A DNA stretch of 64,000 bases from Chersky-840 sp963764205 (lineage in GTDB: Bacteria; Actinomycetota; Acidimicrobiia; Acidimicrobiales; UBA8190), in contig CAVXRN010000006.1 of the NCBI GenBank assembly GCA_963764205.1, positions 434,001 to 498,000 on the forward strand. The letters are read 5' to 3'. Below, one piece after another: positions 1 through 8,095 of this stretch. The notes under the pieces were generated by a model that made no database searches, was not told the origin of the DNA, and saw nothing but the letters and a program-made list of their open reading frames with translations. Each line of letters opens with the position of its first letter. The stretch's first letter is position 1. A program made the translations under genes and the position numbers.

Positions 1-1
1 G

Positions 2-76
2 GTGCTGTTGTTCCTGGGCCTGGTGCTGTTCTTCGTGAACCTGCGCAAGCTCGCCCACTGGCTCCTGGGACTCTGA
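2..76 (+). CDS. C-terminal end of a membrane protein (partial)
   Basis: An open frame enters from the left edge and stops at the TGA ending at 76. Only 24 residues are visible. They form a hydrophobic stretch (LLFLGLVLFFV) followed by a short polar turn with NLRK and a tryptophan. This looks like the last membrane helix and short tail of an integral membrane protein. The family cannot be named from so little sequence. The convergent oxidoreductase gene ends 22 bases further on. Confidence 0.45.
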   Translation: MLLFLGLVLFFVNLRKLAHWLLGL

Positions 77-98
77 CCCGGCGCCGTCGGGGCGGCCG

Positions 99-1316
99 CT
101 ACCCGGTGGTGTTGTCGACGAGAACGCAGCGCGTGCCGCTGTAGATGGTGGGCATGCACTTGTTGCAGTGGATGCACAGCGAGGCGCGCGAGGTGCCGGC
201 CTCCATCTTCGACACCAGGTCGGGCTCGCGCAGCAGCGCCCTGGCCATGGCGACGAAGGAGAACCCTTCTGACAATGCGAGCTCGACGGTGGCGAGCTCG
301 TTGACGCCGCCCAGGAGGACGAGGTCCATGTCGAGCGCGGCGCGGAACTGGCGGGCGTAGGGAAGGAAGAACGCTTCTTCGAAGGGGTAGTCGGGCATGA
401 ACCGGTGACCCATGACGCGGAACCCGAGGCGCAGCGCCTTGGGGAGCGTGGCCGCGAACTCGGCCCGGGGAGCGTCGCCCCTGAACAGGTACATGGGGTT
501 GGCGAGCGAGCTGCCGCCCGTGAGGGTCAACGCGTCCAGGGCGCCGTCGGACTCGAGCAGGCGGGCGACCTCAACGCTGTCCTCGAGCCAGAGGCCGCCG
601 GGTACCCCGTCGGCCATGTTGAGCTTGGCCGTCACCGCGGCCCGGTCGCCCACGGCGTCGCGGACGGTGCGGACGACTTGGCGGGCGAAGCGGGCCCGAT
701 TCTCGACGTCGCCGCCCCACCGGTCGCGGCGGTGGTTGAGCTTGGGGCTCAGGAACGCGCTCAGCAGGTAGTTGTGTCCGAGGTGGACCTCGAGGGCGTC
801 GAAGCCGGCCTCGACCGCCAGCTGCGCGGCGCGGCCGTAGTCGGCCGTGACCCGTGCGATCTCCGCCTCGGTGATGGCTCGGCTGACGGTGCCGAGGGGG
901 CTGATGTGGCGCGACGGGGCCAGTGACGGGGCTCCGTTGGAGCGGGCGTTGGCCACGGGCCCGGCGTGGCCGAGCTGGGCCGCGACCGCCGCGCCGGTGT
1001 CGTGCACGGCGTCGGTGAGCGTACGGAGGCCGGGCACCACCTCGTCGCGCAGGGCGATGCAGTGGCGGTCGGTGCGTCCCTCGGGCGACACCGCCAGGTA
1101 GGCGACGGTCGTCATGGCGGCGCCGCCGGCGCCGACGCGGCGGTGGAAGTCGATCAGCGCCTCGGTGACCTGGCCCCGCGGGGACGCTCCTTCGAACGTC
1201 GCCGCCTTGATGAAGCGGTTGCGCAGCGTGAGGGGCCCGAGCCGGGCCGGCTCGAAGGGCCTGGGCCGAGCGTCGCGGCGCGACGGCGGGGACTCGGCGC
1301 CGCCCGCGACGGTCAC
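99..1316 (-). CDS. NADH:flavin oxidoreductase / old yellow enzyme family protein
   Basis: This encodes 405 residues from a GTG whose last bases overlap the TGA of the response regulator upstream (GTGA). The protein is a single FMN-binding TIM barrel. It opens with the family signature LGPLTLRNRFIKAATFEG. The active-site region carries EVHLGHNYLLSAFLSPKLN, and SFVAMARALLREPDLV near the C-terminus is the phosphate-binding end. A cysteine-rich tail (CIHCNKC) recalls the Fe-S motif of 2,4-dienoyl-CoA reductases, but the second reductase domain of those enzymes is absent. Likely role is NAD(P)H-dependent reduction of an activated C=C or a ketone; the substrate is unknown. The overlap suggests co-translation with the two-component genes, although a regulatory link is only inferred. 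Confidence 0.85.
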   Translation of the reverse strand: MTVAGGAESPPSRRDARPRPFEPARLGPLTLRNRFIKAATFEGASPRGQVTEALIDFHRRVGAGGAAMTTVAYLAVSPEGRTDRHCIALRDEVVPGLRTLTDAVHDTGAAVAAQLGHAGPVANARSNGAPSLAPSRHISPLGTVSRAITEAEIARVTADYGRAAQLAVEAGFDALEVHLGHNYLLSAFLSPKLNHRRDRWGGDVENRARFARQVVRTVRDAVGDRAAVTAKLNMADGVPGGLWLEDSVEVARLLESDGALDALTLTGGSSLANPMYLFRGDAPRAEFAATLPKALRLGFRVMGHRFMPDYPFEEAFFLPYARQFRAALDMDLVLLGGVNELATVELALSEGFSFVAMARALLREPDLVSKMEAGTSRASLCIHCNKCMPTIYSGTRCVLVDNTTG

Positions 1317-2146
1317 GCCTCGGCGGGGATCTCGAAGCGGTATCCCACGCCCCGGACCGTGGTGATGATGGCGGGCGAGGAGGGGTCGGCTTCGACGTGG
1401 GTCCTGAGCCGCTTGATGTGGACGTCGAGGGTCTTCGTGTCGCCCACGTAGTCCGCGCCCCACACCCGGTCGATGAGCGTGTCGCGGGTGAGGACGCGAC
1501 CCGCGTTCTCGACCAGCAGCACGAGGAGCTCGAACTCCTTGCGCCGGAGGTGGACTTCGGTGCCCCGCACGAAGACCCGGTGGCGGTCGGGATCGACCCG
1601 GACCTCGCCCACTTCCAGGACCGCGCCGCGGTCGGTGGTCTCCTCGGCGGCGGGGTGCGCCCCGGCTGCGGCCAACGGTGAGCGGCGCAGCACGGCCCGC
1701 ATGCGGGCGACGAGCTCGCGCAACCGGTAGGGCTTGGTCACGTAGTCGTCGGCCCCGACCTCGAGCCCCACGACGGTGTCGATCTCGGTGCCCTTGGCCG
1801 TCACCATGATGATGGGGACGTGGCTCCGGGCCCGGATGGCGCGACATACGTCCACGCCCGACATCTTGGGCAACATGATGTCGAGCAGGACCAGATCGGG
1901 CTCGATCGAGTCGAACAGGGCCAGTGCCTCGGGCCCGTCCCGGGCCACCGAGACGTCGAACCCCTCGCGCCCCAGCCCGATCACGAGGGCGTCGACGAAA
2001 GACTCTTCGTCCTCGGCGATGAGGACCGTCACGGCGCGGGCGCTGTCGTGGACCCGCTCCGGTGTGTCGCCGGGGCGCTCGGCCCGTGTCCCGCGCGCCG
2101 AGGACCGCGTGGGATGGGTGGAGTGGGTGCCCGCCGGGCTGCTCAT
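1313..2146 (-). CDS. OmpR/PhoB-family response regulator
   Basis: A receiver domain is followed by a winged-helix DNA-binding domain. Counting from the ATG at 2146, the acidic pocket is E45/D46, the phospho-acceptor is D89 (LLDIMLP), the switch residue is T116 and the conserved lysine is K138 (VTKPY). The C-terminal half has the OmpR-type helices (LRRKEFELLVLLVENAGRVLTRDTLIDRVWG). The first 38 residues are unconserved. A GTG at 2032, just before VTVLIAEDEE, is a strong alternative start that would give a more normal length. The gene lies 55 bases downstream of a histidine kinase. The order and the PAS-type kinase resemble SenX3-RegX3, but the signal sensed is not shown by the sequence. Confidence 0.92.
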   Translation of the reverse strand: MSSPAGTHSTHPTRSSARGTRAERPGDTPERVHDSARAVTVLIAEDEESFVDALVIGLGREGFDVSVARDGPEALALFDSIEPDLVLLDIMLPKMSGVDVCRAIRARSHVPIIMVTAKGTEIDTVVGLEVGADDYVTKPYRLRELVARMRAVLRRSPLAAAGAHPAAEETTDRGAVLEVGEVRVDPDRHRVFVRGTEVHLRRKEFELLVLLVENAGRVLTRDTLIDRVWGADYVGDTKTLDVHIKRLRTHVEADPSSPAIITTVRGVGYRFEIPAEA

Positions 2147-2201
2147 GACGCCGGCCTGGTCATGCCACGGGCCCGGTGGGGCCCTGGGTGCTGCTCACGG
2201 T

Positions 2202-3482
2202 TCAGACGACCTCTGAGTGGGTGGGGAGGATGAGGCGGAACGTCGACCCTTCACCTTCGCGCGAATCGACCTCGACGTGCCCCTGGTGGTTGGCAGCCAC
2301 ATGGCGCACGATAGACAAGCCCAGGCCGGTCCCCCCGCTGTTGCGACTCCGACCCTGGTCGACTCGGTAGAACCGTTCGAAGATCCGGTCGAGGTCGCGC
2401 GCCGGGATGCCGACACCTTGGTCCTCGACGTCGAGGCGCACCTGGCCATCGGCGACCCTCCCGGCGAAGCGCACCGCCGTCCCGTCGTAGGAGAACTTCA
2501 CCGCGTTCTCGAGGAGGTTGTAGAGGGCGGAGACGAGTTGGCGTCTGTCGCCGAGGACCGTCACCGGCGGGGTGGGCTCCTCGAGGTCGATCTTCACGTC
2601 GCGCTGATCGGCCGCGGCGCGCATGCGCTCGACGGCCTCGGCCATGATCAGGTTCACGAGCACGGGCTCGCGCGGCGGTGCCTCTTCGGCTTCGATGCGC
2701 GACAGGTCGAGCAGGTCGTCGATGATCCTGCTGATCCGGAAGGCCTCGGTGTGGATGCGACTGGCCAGACGCTGCGCCACGGTCGGGTCCTTCTCGGCGG
2801 CCAGTGTCTCGGCCAGGAGGCCGATGGCGCCCATCGGGGTCTTGAGCTCGTGGCTCACGTTGGCGACGAAGTCGCGCCGGATCTCTTCCAATCGCCGGCG
2901 TTCGGACACGTCGTCGATGGCCGCGATCACGCCCAACGTGCGGCGTCCGTCGTCGATCAACTGGGTGGACACGGCCAAGGTGCGCCGTGGTGGGCCGTAG
3001 AGGTCGAGCGTCTTGTGGGCCGATCCCTGCTTCCACGCGTCGGCGAGCAGGTCGACGACGGCTTGGGCCGCCAGCGCGTCACCGTGCCGACCACCCATCA
3101 GTCCCACGGCGCGCGCGTTGCGGAACACGACCGTCCCGTTCTCGTCGCACACGATGACGCCCTGGGGCAGGGTGTCGAGGGCGCGCCGCAGTCGGATGGC
3201 GTCGGCCGAGGACTCGGCCACCGCTTCCGCGGCGCGATCGGTGACGAGCTCCAGATGGTGCAGCGCCGGCTCGATCCCCATGCCGTGGTCCTCGGCCGGC
3301 GCGTCGACCCCGAGCCGGGACGCGAGCGCCGAGAGCCGTTGTTCGAGCGACCGACGCCCCGATCGCCGCCCGAGGATCGTGGCCAGCACGATCCCGATGA
3401 CCGCCACCGCGCCGAGGGCGACGAAGCCGACCACGACGAGGTTCGAAGACACGGTGGAGGCGCCGAGCACGGCCACCAGCAT
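2202..3482 (-). CDS. PAS-domain sensor histidine kinase
   Basis: The 426-residue protein starts at the ATG at 3482. One clear membrane helix (about residues 14-38) is followed by a linker, a PAS-like domain (about 95-195), a dimerisation domain with phospho-acceptor H211 in FVANVSHELKTP, and an ATPase domain. The ATPase domain has the N box (N322/N326 in LYNLLENAVKF), the G1 box (EDQGVGIP) and the G2 box (GGTGLGLSIV). It should autophosphorylate and pass phosphate to the response regulator encoded next. The layout, one membrane helix plus PAS before HisKA, resembles SenX3-type phosphate sensors. That assignment is inference; no pho gene is visible here. It is transcribed away from the secretion operon. 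Confidence 0.92.
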   Translation of the reverse strand: MLVAVLGASTVSSNLVVVGFVALGAVAVIGIVLATILGRRSGRRSLEQRLSALASRLGVDAPAEDHGMGIEPALHHLELVTDRAAEAVAESSADAIRLRRALDTLPQGVIVCDENGTVVFRNARAVGLMGGRHGDALAAQAVVDLLADAWKQGSAHKTLDLYGPPRRTLAVSTQLIDDGRRTLGVIAAIDDVSERRRLEEIRRDFVANVSHELKTPMGAIGLLAETLAAEKDPTVAQRLASRIHTEAFRISRIIDDLLDLSRIEAEEAPPREPVLVNLIMAEAVERMRAAADQRDVKIDLEEPTPPVTVLGDRRQLVSALYNLLENAVKFSYDGTAVRFAGRVADGQVRLDVEDQGVGIPARDLDRIFERFYRVDQGRSRNSGGTGLGLSIVRHVAANHQGHVEVDSREGEGSTFRLILPTHSEVV

Positions 3483-3663
3483 GACAGGCGTTCGGTGGTC
3501 GGGCCGGGGTACCCGGTCATTCCCCCGCCGCCGTCGATCGTCGTCGGGAAAGACATAAAAAGATATGAAACAGCTTGAAACGTACCGTGAGAAGCCGTAC
3601 CCTCGACGCACACGGTCGACCGGCTTCCGACGCCCGGTGACGACGACACGAGAGGGGGACGGC
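3483..3663. promoter_or_regulatory. divergent promoter region between the histidine kinase and the secretion operon
   Basis: These 181 bases separate two divergent operons and must hold both promoters. The segment 3551-3590 is clearly AT-richer than the surrounding DNA (runs such as CATAAAAAGATATGAAA), as expected for a promoter core. A purine-rich sequence (GAGAGGGGGACGGC) immediately before the ATG at 3664 is a plausible ribosome binding site. I could not assign confident -35/-10 boxes. Confidence 0.45.
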
Positions 3664-3969
3664 ATGGTGCTGGTCGCAGTGCGCGAGGCGGTGTCGACGG
3701 TGACGCTCAACCCCGACGCCGGCAACCTCCCCGGGGGCGCGCTGCTCCAGCAGCTGACCGACGGCATCGGCGGATGGGCGCTCATCATGGCGTTGGTCGG
3801 GCTCGTGATCGGTGCCGCGGCGTGGGCGCTCGGCGCCCATTCGCAGAACTACCACCAGGCGATCAACGGCAGGAAGACCGTCCTCGTCTCCGCCCTCGCC
3901 GCACTGCTCATCGGTGCCGCGCCGGCCATCGTGAACTTCTTCTTCCACGCCGGCCAGGGGGTGCACTGA
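3664..3969 (+). CDS. small membrane subunit of a type IV secretion-like system (DUF6112-like)
   Basis: This encodes 101 residues, starting at an ATG with a purine-rich ribosome binding site. The N-terminus (about 1-35) is soluble. Two hydrophobic helices follow (about 36-58, WALIMALVGLVIGAAAWALG, and about 72-92, LVSALAALLIGAAPAIVNFFF), separated by a short polar loop. Size and two-helix pattern match VirB2/TrbC-type pilin-like subunits and the actinobacterial DUF6112 proteins found at the head of conjugation operons. It is the first gene of a five-gene set with a VirB6-like protein, an SCO6880-like protein and two VirB4/TraG ATPases. Assignment rests mainly on topology and context. Function as a pilus or pore subunit is inference. 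Confidence 0.7.
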   Translation: MVLVAVREAVSTVTLNPDAGNLPGGALLQQLTDGIGGWALIMALVGLVIGAAAWALGAHSQNYHQAINGRKTVLVSALAALLIGAAPAIVNFFFHAGQGVH

Positions 3970-3971
3970 CC

Positions 3972-5336
3972 GTGCTCGAAGCCTTCGCGCTGTGTCCCGC
4001 GAACCTCCCGCTGGTCGGCACCGTCTGCAACTCGGTGTCCGGCGCGACGGGCAGCGTGGCCGCAGCCGGTGTCGGGACGATCTTCTCCGAGGCGGCACGA
4101 TGGGTGGCGTCGGGCGCCGTGTGGTTGATCGCGCAGGTGGGTCGAGCCATGTCGGGCACGACGTCGGTCGACCTCCAGGCGGGATGGTTCGAGGCACACG
4201 AAGCCGTCATGGCGAGCCTGGCGGCCGCAGTGGTCCTGCCCATGGCGTGCTGTGCCGCCATCCAGGCCATCTACCGCCAGAGCGCGTCGATGCTGGCACG
4301 CACCTTCCTCGTGCACCTGCCCCTGGCCATGCTGCTCACCGGTGTGGCCGTCACGCTGGTGCGTATGGCGTTGGGGGTGACCGACGCCATGTCCGCCGCG
4401 GTGTTGTCGAGCGCCGGCGTCGACACGACGAACGTCTTGCCCGGGCTCTTCATCGCCCTCGCGCCCGCCGCGGTGACCCCCGTCCCGGGCTTCGTCGTGT
4501 TTCTCGGCAGTCTCTTCGTCGCCTTCGCCGCGCTCGTGCTGTGGCTCGAGCTCGTGGTGCGCGCTGCGGCGGTCTCGGTGGCGGTGCTGTTCCTTCCCTT
4601 GGCGTTGGCGGCGCTCGTGTGGCCGTCGGTGTCGCACTGGTGCCGACGGCTGGCCGACACGCTCGTCGCCCTCGTGCTCTCGAAGCTCGTGGTGGCGGCC
4701 GTGCTGTCGCTTGCGGTGGGGGCCATCGCCGGCGGCGTCGGGGTGTCGCCGAGCGGGGCCGGCGGAGGATTCGCCGCGGTGGTGACCGGGATCGCGTTGC
4801 TCTTGATCGCCATCCTGGCGCCGTTCATCCTGCTCCGCTTGGTGCCGGCGGTGGAGTCGGGGGCCATCGCCCATCTCGAATCGACGCGCCATCGAGTCAA
4901 GAGCGGGGCCGTCTCGGCACGGGAGAGCGGGAACCTGGCGCTCGACCAGATCAAGAAGCTCGGCTCGAAGTCCGGCGAACAGGAGTCCACGGTCGGCACA
5001 GTCGGTACGGCCCGCACAGGCGGTACGGCGGGCACGGCGGGTGCCGCCCTGGCCGGCGCGGCGACAGGCGGTGTCGCGGCGACAGGCGGCGCCGCGGCGA
5101 CAGGCGGTGTCGCGGCGACGGGTGGTGTGGGGGCGACAGCGGACCTCGGGCACCGAGCCAGTGGCGCCGCGGCCGGTCGCGGTGTCGCGACCGACTGGGG
5201 CATCACCCAGGTGCGTGGCACCGACGACGGATTCGCATTGCGGCCTGTCACTGACACCGGGGACGGGGTCCGTTCCGATCCCGATGCGACGCGCCCAGCA
5301 TCCGAGCAGGGCGGAGGACGTCATGACGGCGAGTGA
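3972..5336 (+). CDS. polytopic VirB6/TrbL-like membrane protein (SCO6881-like)
   Basis: The 454-residue protein starts at a GTG two bases after the preceding stop. It has a hydrophobic core with about six to seven membrane helices between residues 35 and 295, including a long pair around FVVFLGSLFVAFAALVLWLEL. A cytoplasmic-type tail of about 160 residues follows, rich in Gly, Ala and Thr. Size, topology and position match the VirB6/TrbL inner-membrane channel component of actinobacterial conjugation-like operons. The tail carries four tandem ATGG(V/A)(A/G) repeats. Its last 14 bases overlap the next gene, suggesting coupled translation. The family assignment is from topology and gene order, not from a diagnostic motif. 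Confidence 0.68.
   Translation: MLEAFALCPANLPLVGTVCNSVSGATGSVAAAGVGTIFSEAARWVASGAVWLIAQVGRAMSGTTSVDLQAGWFEAHEAVMASLAAAVVLPMACCAAIQAIYRQSASMLARTFLVHLPLAMLLTGVAVTLVRMALGVTDAMSAAVLSSAGVDTTNVLPGLFIALAPAAVTPVPGFVVFLGSLFVAFAALVLWLELVVRAAAVSVAVLFLPLALAALVWPSVSHWCRRLADTLVALVLSKLVVAAVLSLAVGAIAGGVGVSPSGAGGGFAAVVTGIALLLIAILAPFILLRLVPAVESGAIAHLESTRHRVKSGAVSARESGNLALDQIKKLGSKSGEQESTVGTVGTARTGGTAGTAGAALAGAATGGVAATGGAAATGGVAATGGVGATADLGHRASGAAAGRGVATDWGITQVRGTDDGFALRPVTDTGDGVRSDPDATRPASEQGGGRHDGE
5061..5132 (+). repeat. four tandem 18-bp repeats inside the TrbL-like gene
   Basis: The unit reads GCGACAGGCGGTGTCGCG, with small changes in copies 2 and 4. Each copy encodes the hexapeptide ATGGVA or a close variant. 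The array lies in the Gly/Ala/Thr-rich cytoplasmic tail and keeps the frame. It is likely a replication-slippage repeat that tolerates length change. Confidence 0.85.
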
Positions 5337-6807
5337 GCCGTCACCGACGCGCTACCGGTTCGGGCCGCTCGAGCGGCGCGGGCTCGTGGCCGGATGGCGA
5401 GGCGGACAGATCGGCGCCGTCGCGTTCGCGTTGGTGATCGGCGTGGGCGTACTGCGGGCATCGTCGTCTCCCCTCGGCGTGGTGGCGGCGCTGGCGACGC
5501 TGGCGATCGGGGTCGGCGTCGCGACCTGGCCGATCGCGGGCCGGACGGCAGAGGAGTGGACGCCCGACGCGCTCCGCCACGTCGCTGCGCTCGGTCGGCG
5601 GTCGGGGCGGGGTCCAGGCCCGTTCTCGGGCATCAGACTCGTCCCGGTCGACCCGGGCACGCCGACATCGGACGTCTCTGCCCGGGGTGGGCTCCGCGTG
5701 GGGGTGCTGCACGACCGCTCCCGCCGGACCTTCACCGCGGTGTTCGGCGCCTCGGACCCCGGATTCGTGCTCCTGGGCGAAGAGGACAAGGTGCGCCGGG
5801 TCACCGCGTGGTCGGGCGTGCTGGGGTCCCTGGCACGGCAGGGTTCGGCGGTCCACCGCGTGCAGTGGGTGGAGCGTGTCGTGCCCGGCGACGAGCGGGT
5901 CGTGATGGCCCCACCCGACGTCGACGGGGGGAGCTCGGGACGCGCTGCGGCGCGCGCCTCGTATGCCGCCTTGCTCGAGTGCGAAGCGTCGACGTCGCAT
6001 CACGACGTGCTCGTGGCCGTGACCATCCACGCCGGGAAAAGTGCCCGGTCCGTCAAGAGCGCGGGCGGCGCCGACGCGGGTGCGTGCACGGTCCTGCTCC
6101 GTGAGGCGGCCGCGCTGCGTCGGCGACTCAGCGACGCGTCGATCGACGTGGGCGCGGTGTTGTCTCCCGATGCGCTGGCCACCGTCGTGCGCGACGCATA
6201 CCACGCGCGCCACGTCCCTCGGGCCCGCCCGGCCCACGCGGTGCGCGGTGCGGGGCGTTGGCGCCGCGCCGATCCCGGGCCCGACGACGACCGGTGGCTG
6301 TGGCCCATGGGGGTGGTGGCGGAATGGGGATCCCTGCGCACCGACAGCACGTGGCACGCCACGTACTGGGTGGCGGAATGGCCCCGCACCGACACCGGTC
6401 CCGACTTTCTCGGTCCCGTGCTGTTGCCGTCGGACATCCGTCGCTCCATGTCGGTGGTGATGGAGCCCCTGGGGCCCATCGAAGCGTCGCGCAAGGTGGA
6501 GAAGGCGCGCACGGCCGACATCGCCGACGCCGAGCTGCGGCGCCGCGGTGGGTTTCTTGCGACGGCGCGACGACGACGGGAGGAGGAGATCCTCGTCCGG
6601 CGCGAGGTCGAACTGGCCGATGGCCACGCGCACTTCCGCTTCTCGGGGTACCTGACGGTGGGTGCGGACGACCGCGACGCGCTGGAGGAGGCGTGTGGTC
6701 GCGTCGAGCAGGCCGCGGGACAGGCCGGGCTCGAATTGCGTCGGTGCTACGGGGACCAGGCCAACACGTTCCTGTGCACGCTGCCGCTCGGCCGCGGGCT
6801 CTGCTGA
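5323..6807 (+). CDS. SCO6880-family protein of the type IV secretion-like operon
   Basis: The 494-residue protein starts at the ATG at 5323, inside the 3' end of the upstream gene. The N-terminus (YRFGPLERRGLVAGWRGGQ) leads into two membrane helices (about 30-48 and 52-72), as in the PrgI-like entry domain of this family. A large soluble region follows without known enzymatic motifs. It ends in an arginine-rich helical stretch (ARRRREEEILVRREVEL) and a compact domain closing in TLPLGRGLC. In other actinobacteria such proteins sit directly before the VirB4-like ATPase gene, as here, and probably link the ATPase to the membrane channel. That role is inferred from gene order. Confidence 0.75.
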   Translation: MTASEPSPTRYRFGPLERRGLVAGWRGGQIGAVAFALVIGVGVLRASSSPLGVVAALATLAIGVGVATWPIAGRTAEEWTPDALRHVAALGRRSGRGPGPFSGIRLVPVDPGTPTSDVSARGGLRVGVLHDRSRRTFTAVFGASDPGFVLLGEEDKVRRVTAWSGVLGSLARQGSAVHRVQWVERVVPGDERVVMAPPDVDGGSSGRAAARASYAALLECEASTSHHDVLVAVTIHAGKSARSVKSAGGADAGACTVLLREAAALRRRLSDASIDVGAVLSPDALATVVRDAYHARHVPRARPAHAVRGAGRWRRADPGPDDDRWLWPMGVVAEWGSLRTDSTWHATYWVAEWPRTDTGPDFLGPVLLPSDIRRSMSVVMEPLGPIEASRKVEKARTADIADAELRRRGGFLATARRRREEEILVRREVELADGHAHFRFSGYLTVGADDRDALEEACGRVEQAAGQAGLELRRCYGDQANTFLCTLPLGRGLC

Positions 6808-6820
6808 ATCGGCTCGTGCC

Positions 6821-8095
6821 GTGGCGCACCCCGCCCACGAGACCACGACGCGCCATCTCGGGGCGCTCTACCCGTTCGTGTCCGAGCCCGGCCTCGTCGT
6901 CGACGATGCCTCTGGTGGCCACGGCGGTGGCGTGTTGGTGGGGCGTGACGTGCTGGGTGGCACCTTCACCTACGACCCGTTCGAGCTCTACCGCCGTGGG
7001 GCGCTCACCAATCCCAACATGGTCGTGATCGGCCAGATCGGTCGGGGCAAGAGCGCGTTCGTCAAGACCTATCTCTGGCGTCTGGCGGCGTTCGGACGCC
7101 GGGCCTGGGTGGTGGACCCCAAGGGTGAATACGGGGCACTGGCCCGGGCCTGGGGTGTCGACCCCGTGGCGCTGCGCCCGGGTGGGTCGGTCCGACTCAA
7201 CCCACTCGACGCCGTACCCGCAGCTGACGGACTCGGGCCCGACGACGAGGACGTGGCGAGACAACGGTGCGAGCTGCTCGCCTCGTTGTGTGCCGCCAGT
7301 CTCGGACGCCCCCTTCTTCCCGCCGAGCGCAGCGCGCTCGACGTCGCCGTGGCCGACGGGGAGCACGGCGGCGGCCCGACGTTGCCCACCGTCGTCGACG
7401 CGCTGTTGCATCCCGTGCAGCGCTCGGCGCGGACGGTGGGCACCGACGTGAGCGGGCTCGCCGCCGACGGGAGGAACGTGGCGCTCGAGCTCCGGCGTCT
7501 GGTCGCCGGCGATCTGCGGGGCATGTTCGACGGCCCGACCTCTCCGGGCCTTCGGCTCGACGCGCCTCTCGTGGTCCTCGACCTCTCCGCCGTGTACCAC
7601 TCCGGCGCCCTGGGGATCCTCATGACCTGCGCCACGGCTTGGTTGCAGGCGGGGCTCGGTGGTGTCGGCGCCACCGGCGGCGTGGTCGTGGTGGTGGACG
7701 AGGCGTGGGCCATCCTCGCCAACCTGTCCGTGGCGCGTTGGCTCCAGTCGTCGTGGAAATTGTCTCGGGCGCGTGGAGTGTCGAATGTAGCGGTGCTGCA
7801 CCGTCTCTCGGACCTCGAGACCAGCGGTGCGGTCGGGTCCGAACAGGTCGGACTGGCGCGGGGGTTGCTGGCGGACTCCGAGACGCGTGTCGTCTACGCC
7901 CAACCCCCCAGCGAGGTCGAGCGGGCGGCACCGTTGCTGGGGCTGTCGTCGACCGAAGCAGAGCTCGTCCCGCACCTGCGACGCGGTGTGGCGCTGTGGA
8001 AGGTGGGCACCCGTTCGTTCCTGGTCCAGCACCGCCTGTCGTCGCACGAGTCGGCCATCGTCGACACCGATGCCCGCATGGACGGCCGGGCGTGA
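6821..8095 (+). CDS. VirB4/TraC-like secretion ATPase
   Basis: This encodes 424 residues from a GTG 13 bases after the previous stop. The ATP-binding motif GQIGRGKS (residues 71-78) is followed by the VirB4-like strand VVDPKGEYGALA. The Walker B motif VVVVVDEAWAIL has its acidic pair at D293/E294. The gene lacks the long N-terminal domain of classical VirB4 proteins and starts almost at the P-loop domain, as in other SCO6880-linked ATPases. It would power assembly or transport in the same machine as the flanking genes. Its stop overlaps the start of the TraG-like gene (GTGA), pointing to translational coupling. Confidence 0.88.
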   Translation: MAHPAHETTTRHLGALYPFVSEPGLVVDDASGGHGGGVLVGRDVLGGTFTYDPFELYRRGALTNPNMVVIGQIGRGKSAFVKTYLWRLAAFGRRAWVVDPKGEYGALARAWGVDPVALRPGGSVRLNPLDAVPAADGLGPDDEDVARQRCELLASLCAASLGRPLLPAERSALDVAVADGEHGGGPTLPTVVDALLHPVQRSARTVGTDVSGLAADGRNVALELRRLVAGDLRGMFDGPTSPGLRLDAPLVVLDLSAVYHSGALGILMTCATAWLQAGLGGVGATGGVVVVVDEAWAILANLSVARWLQSSWKLSRARGVSNVAVLHRLSDLETSGAVGSEQVGLARGLLADSETRVVYAQPPSEVERAAPLLGLSSTEAELVPHLRRGVALWKVGTRSFLVQHRLSSHESAIVDTDARMDGRA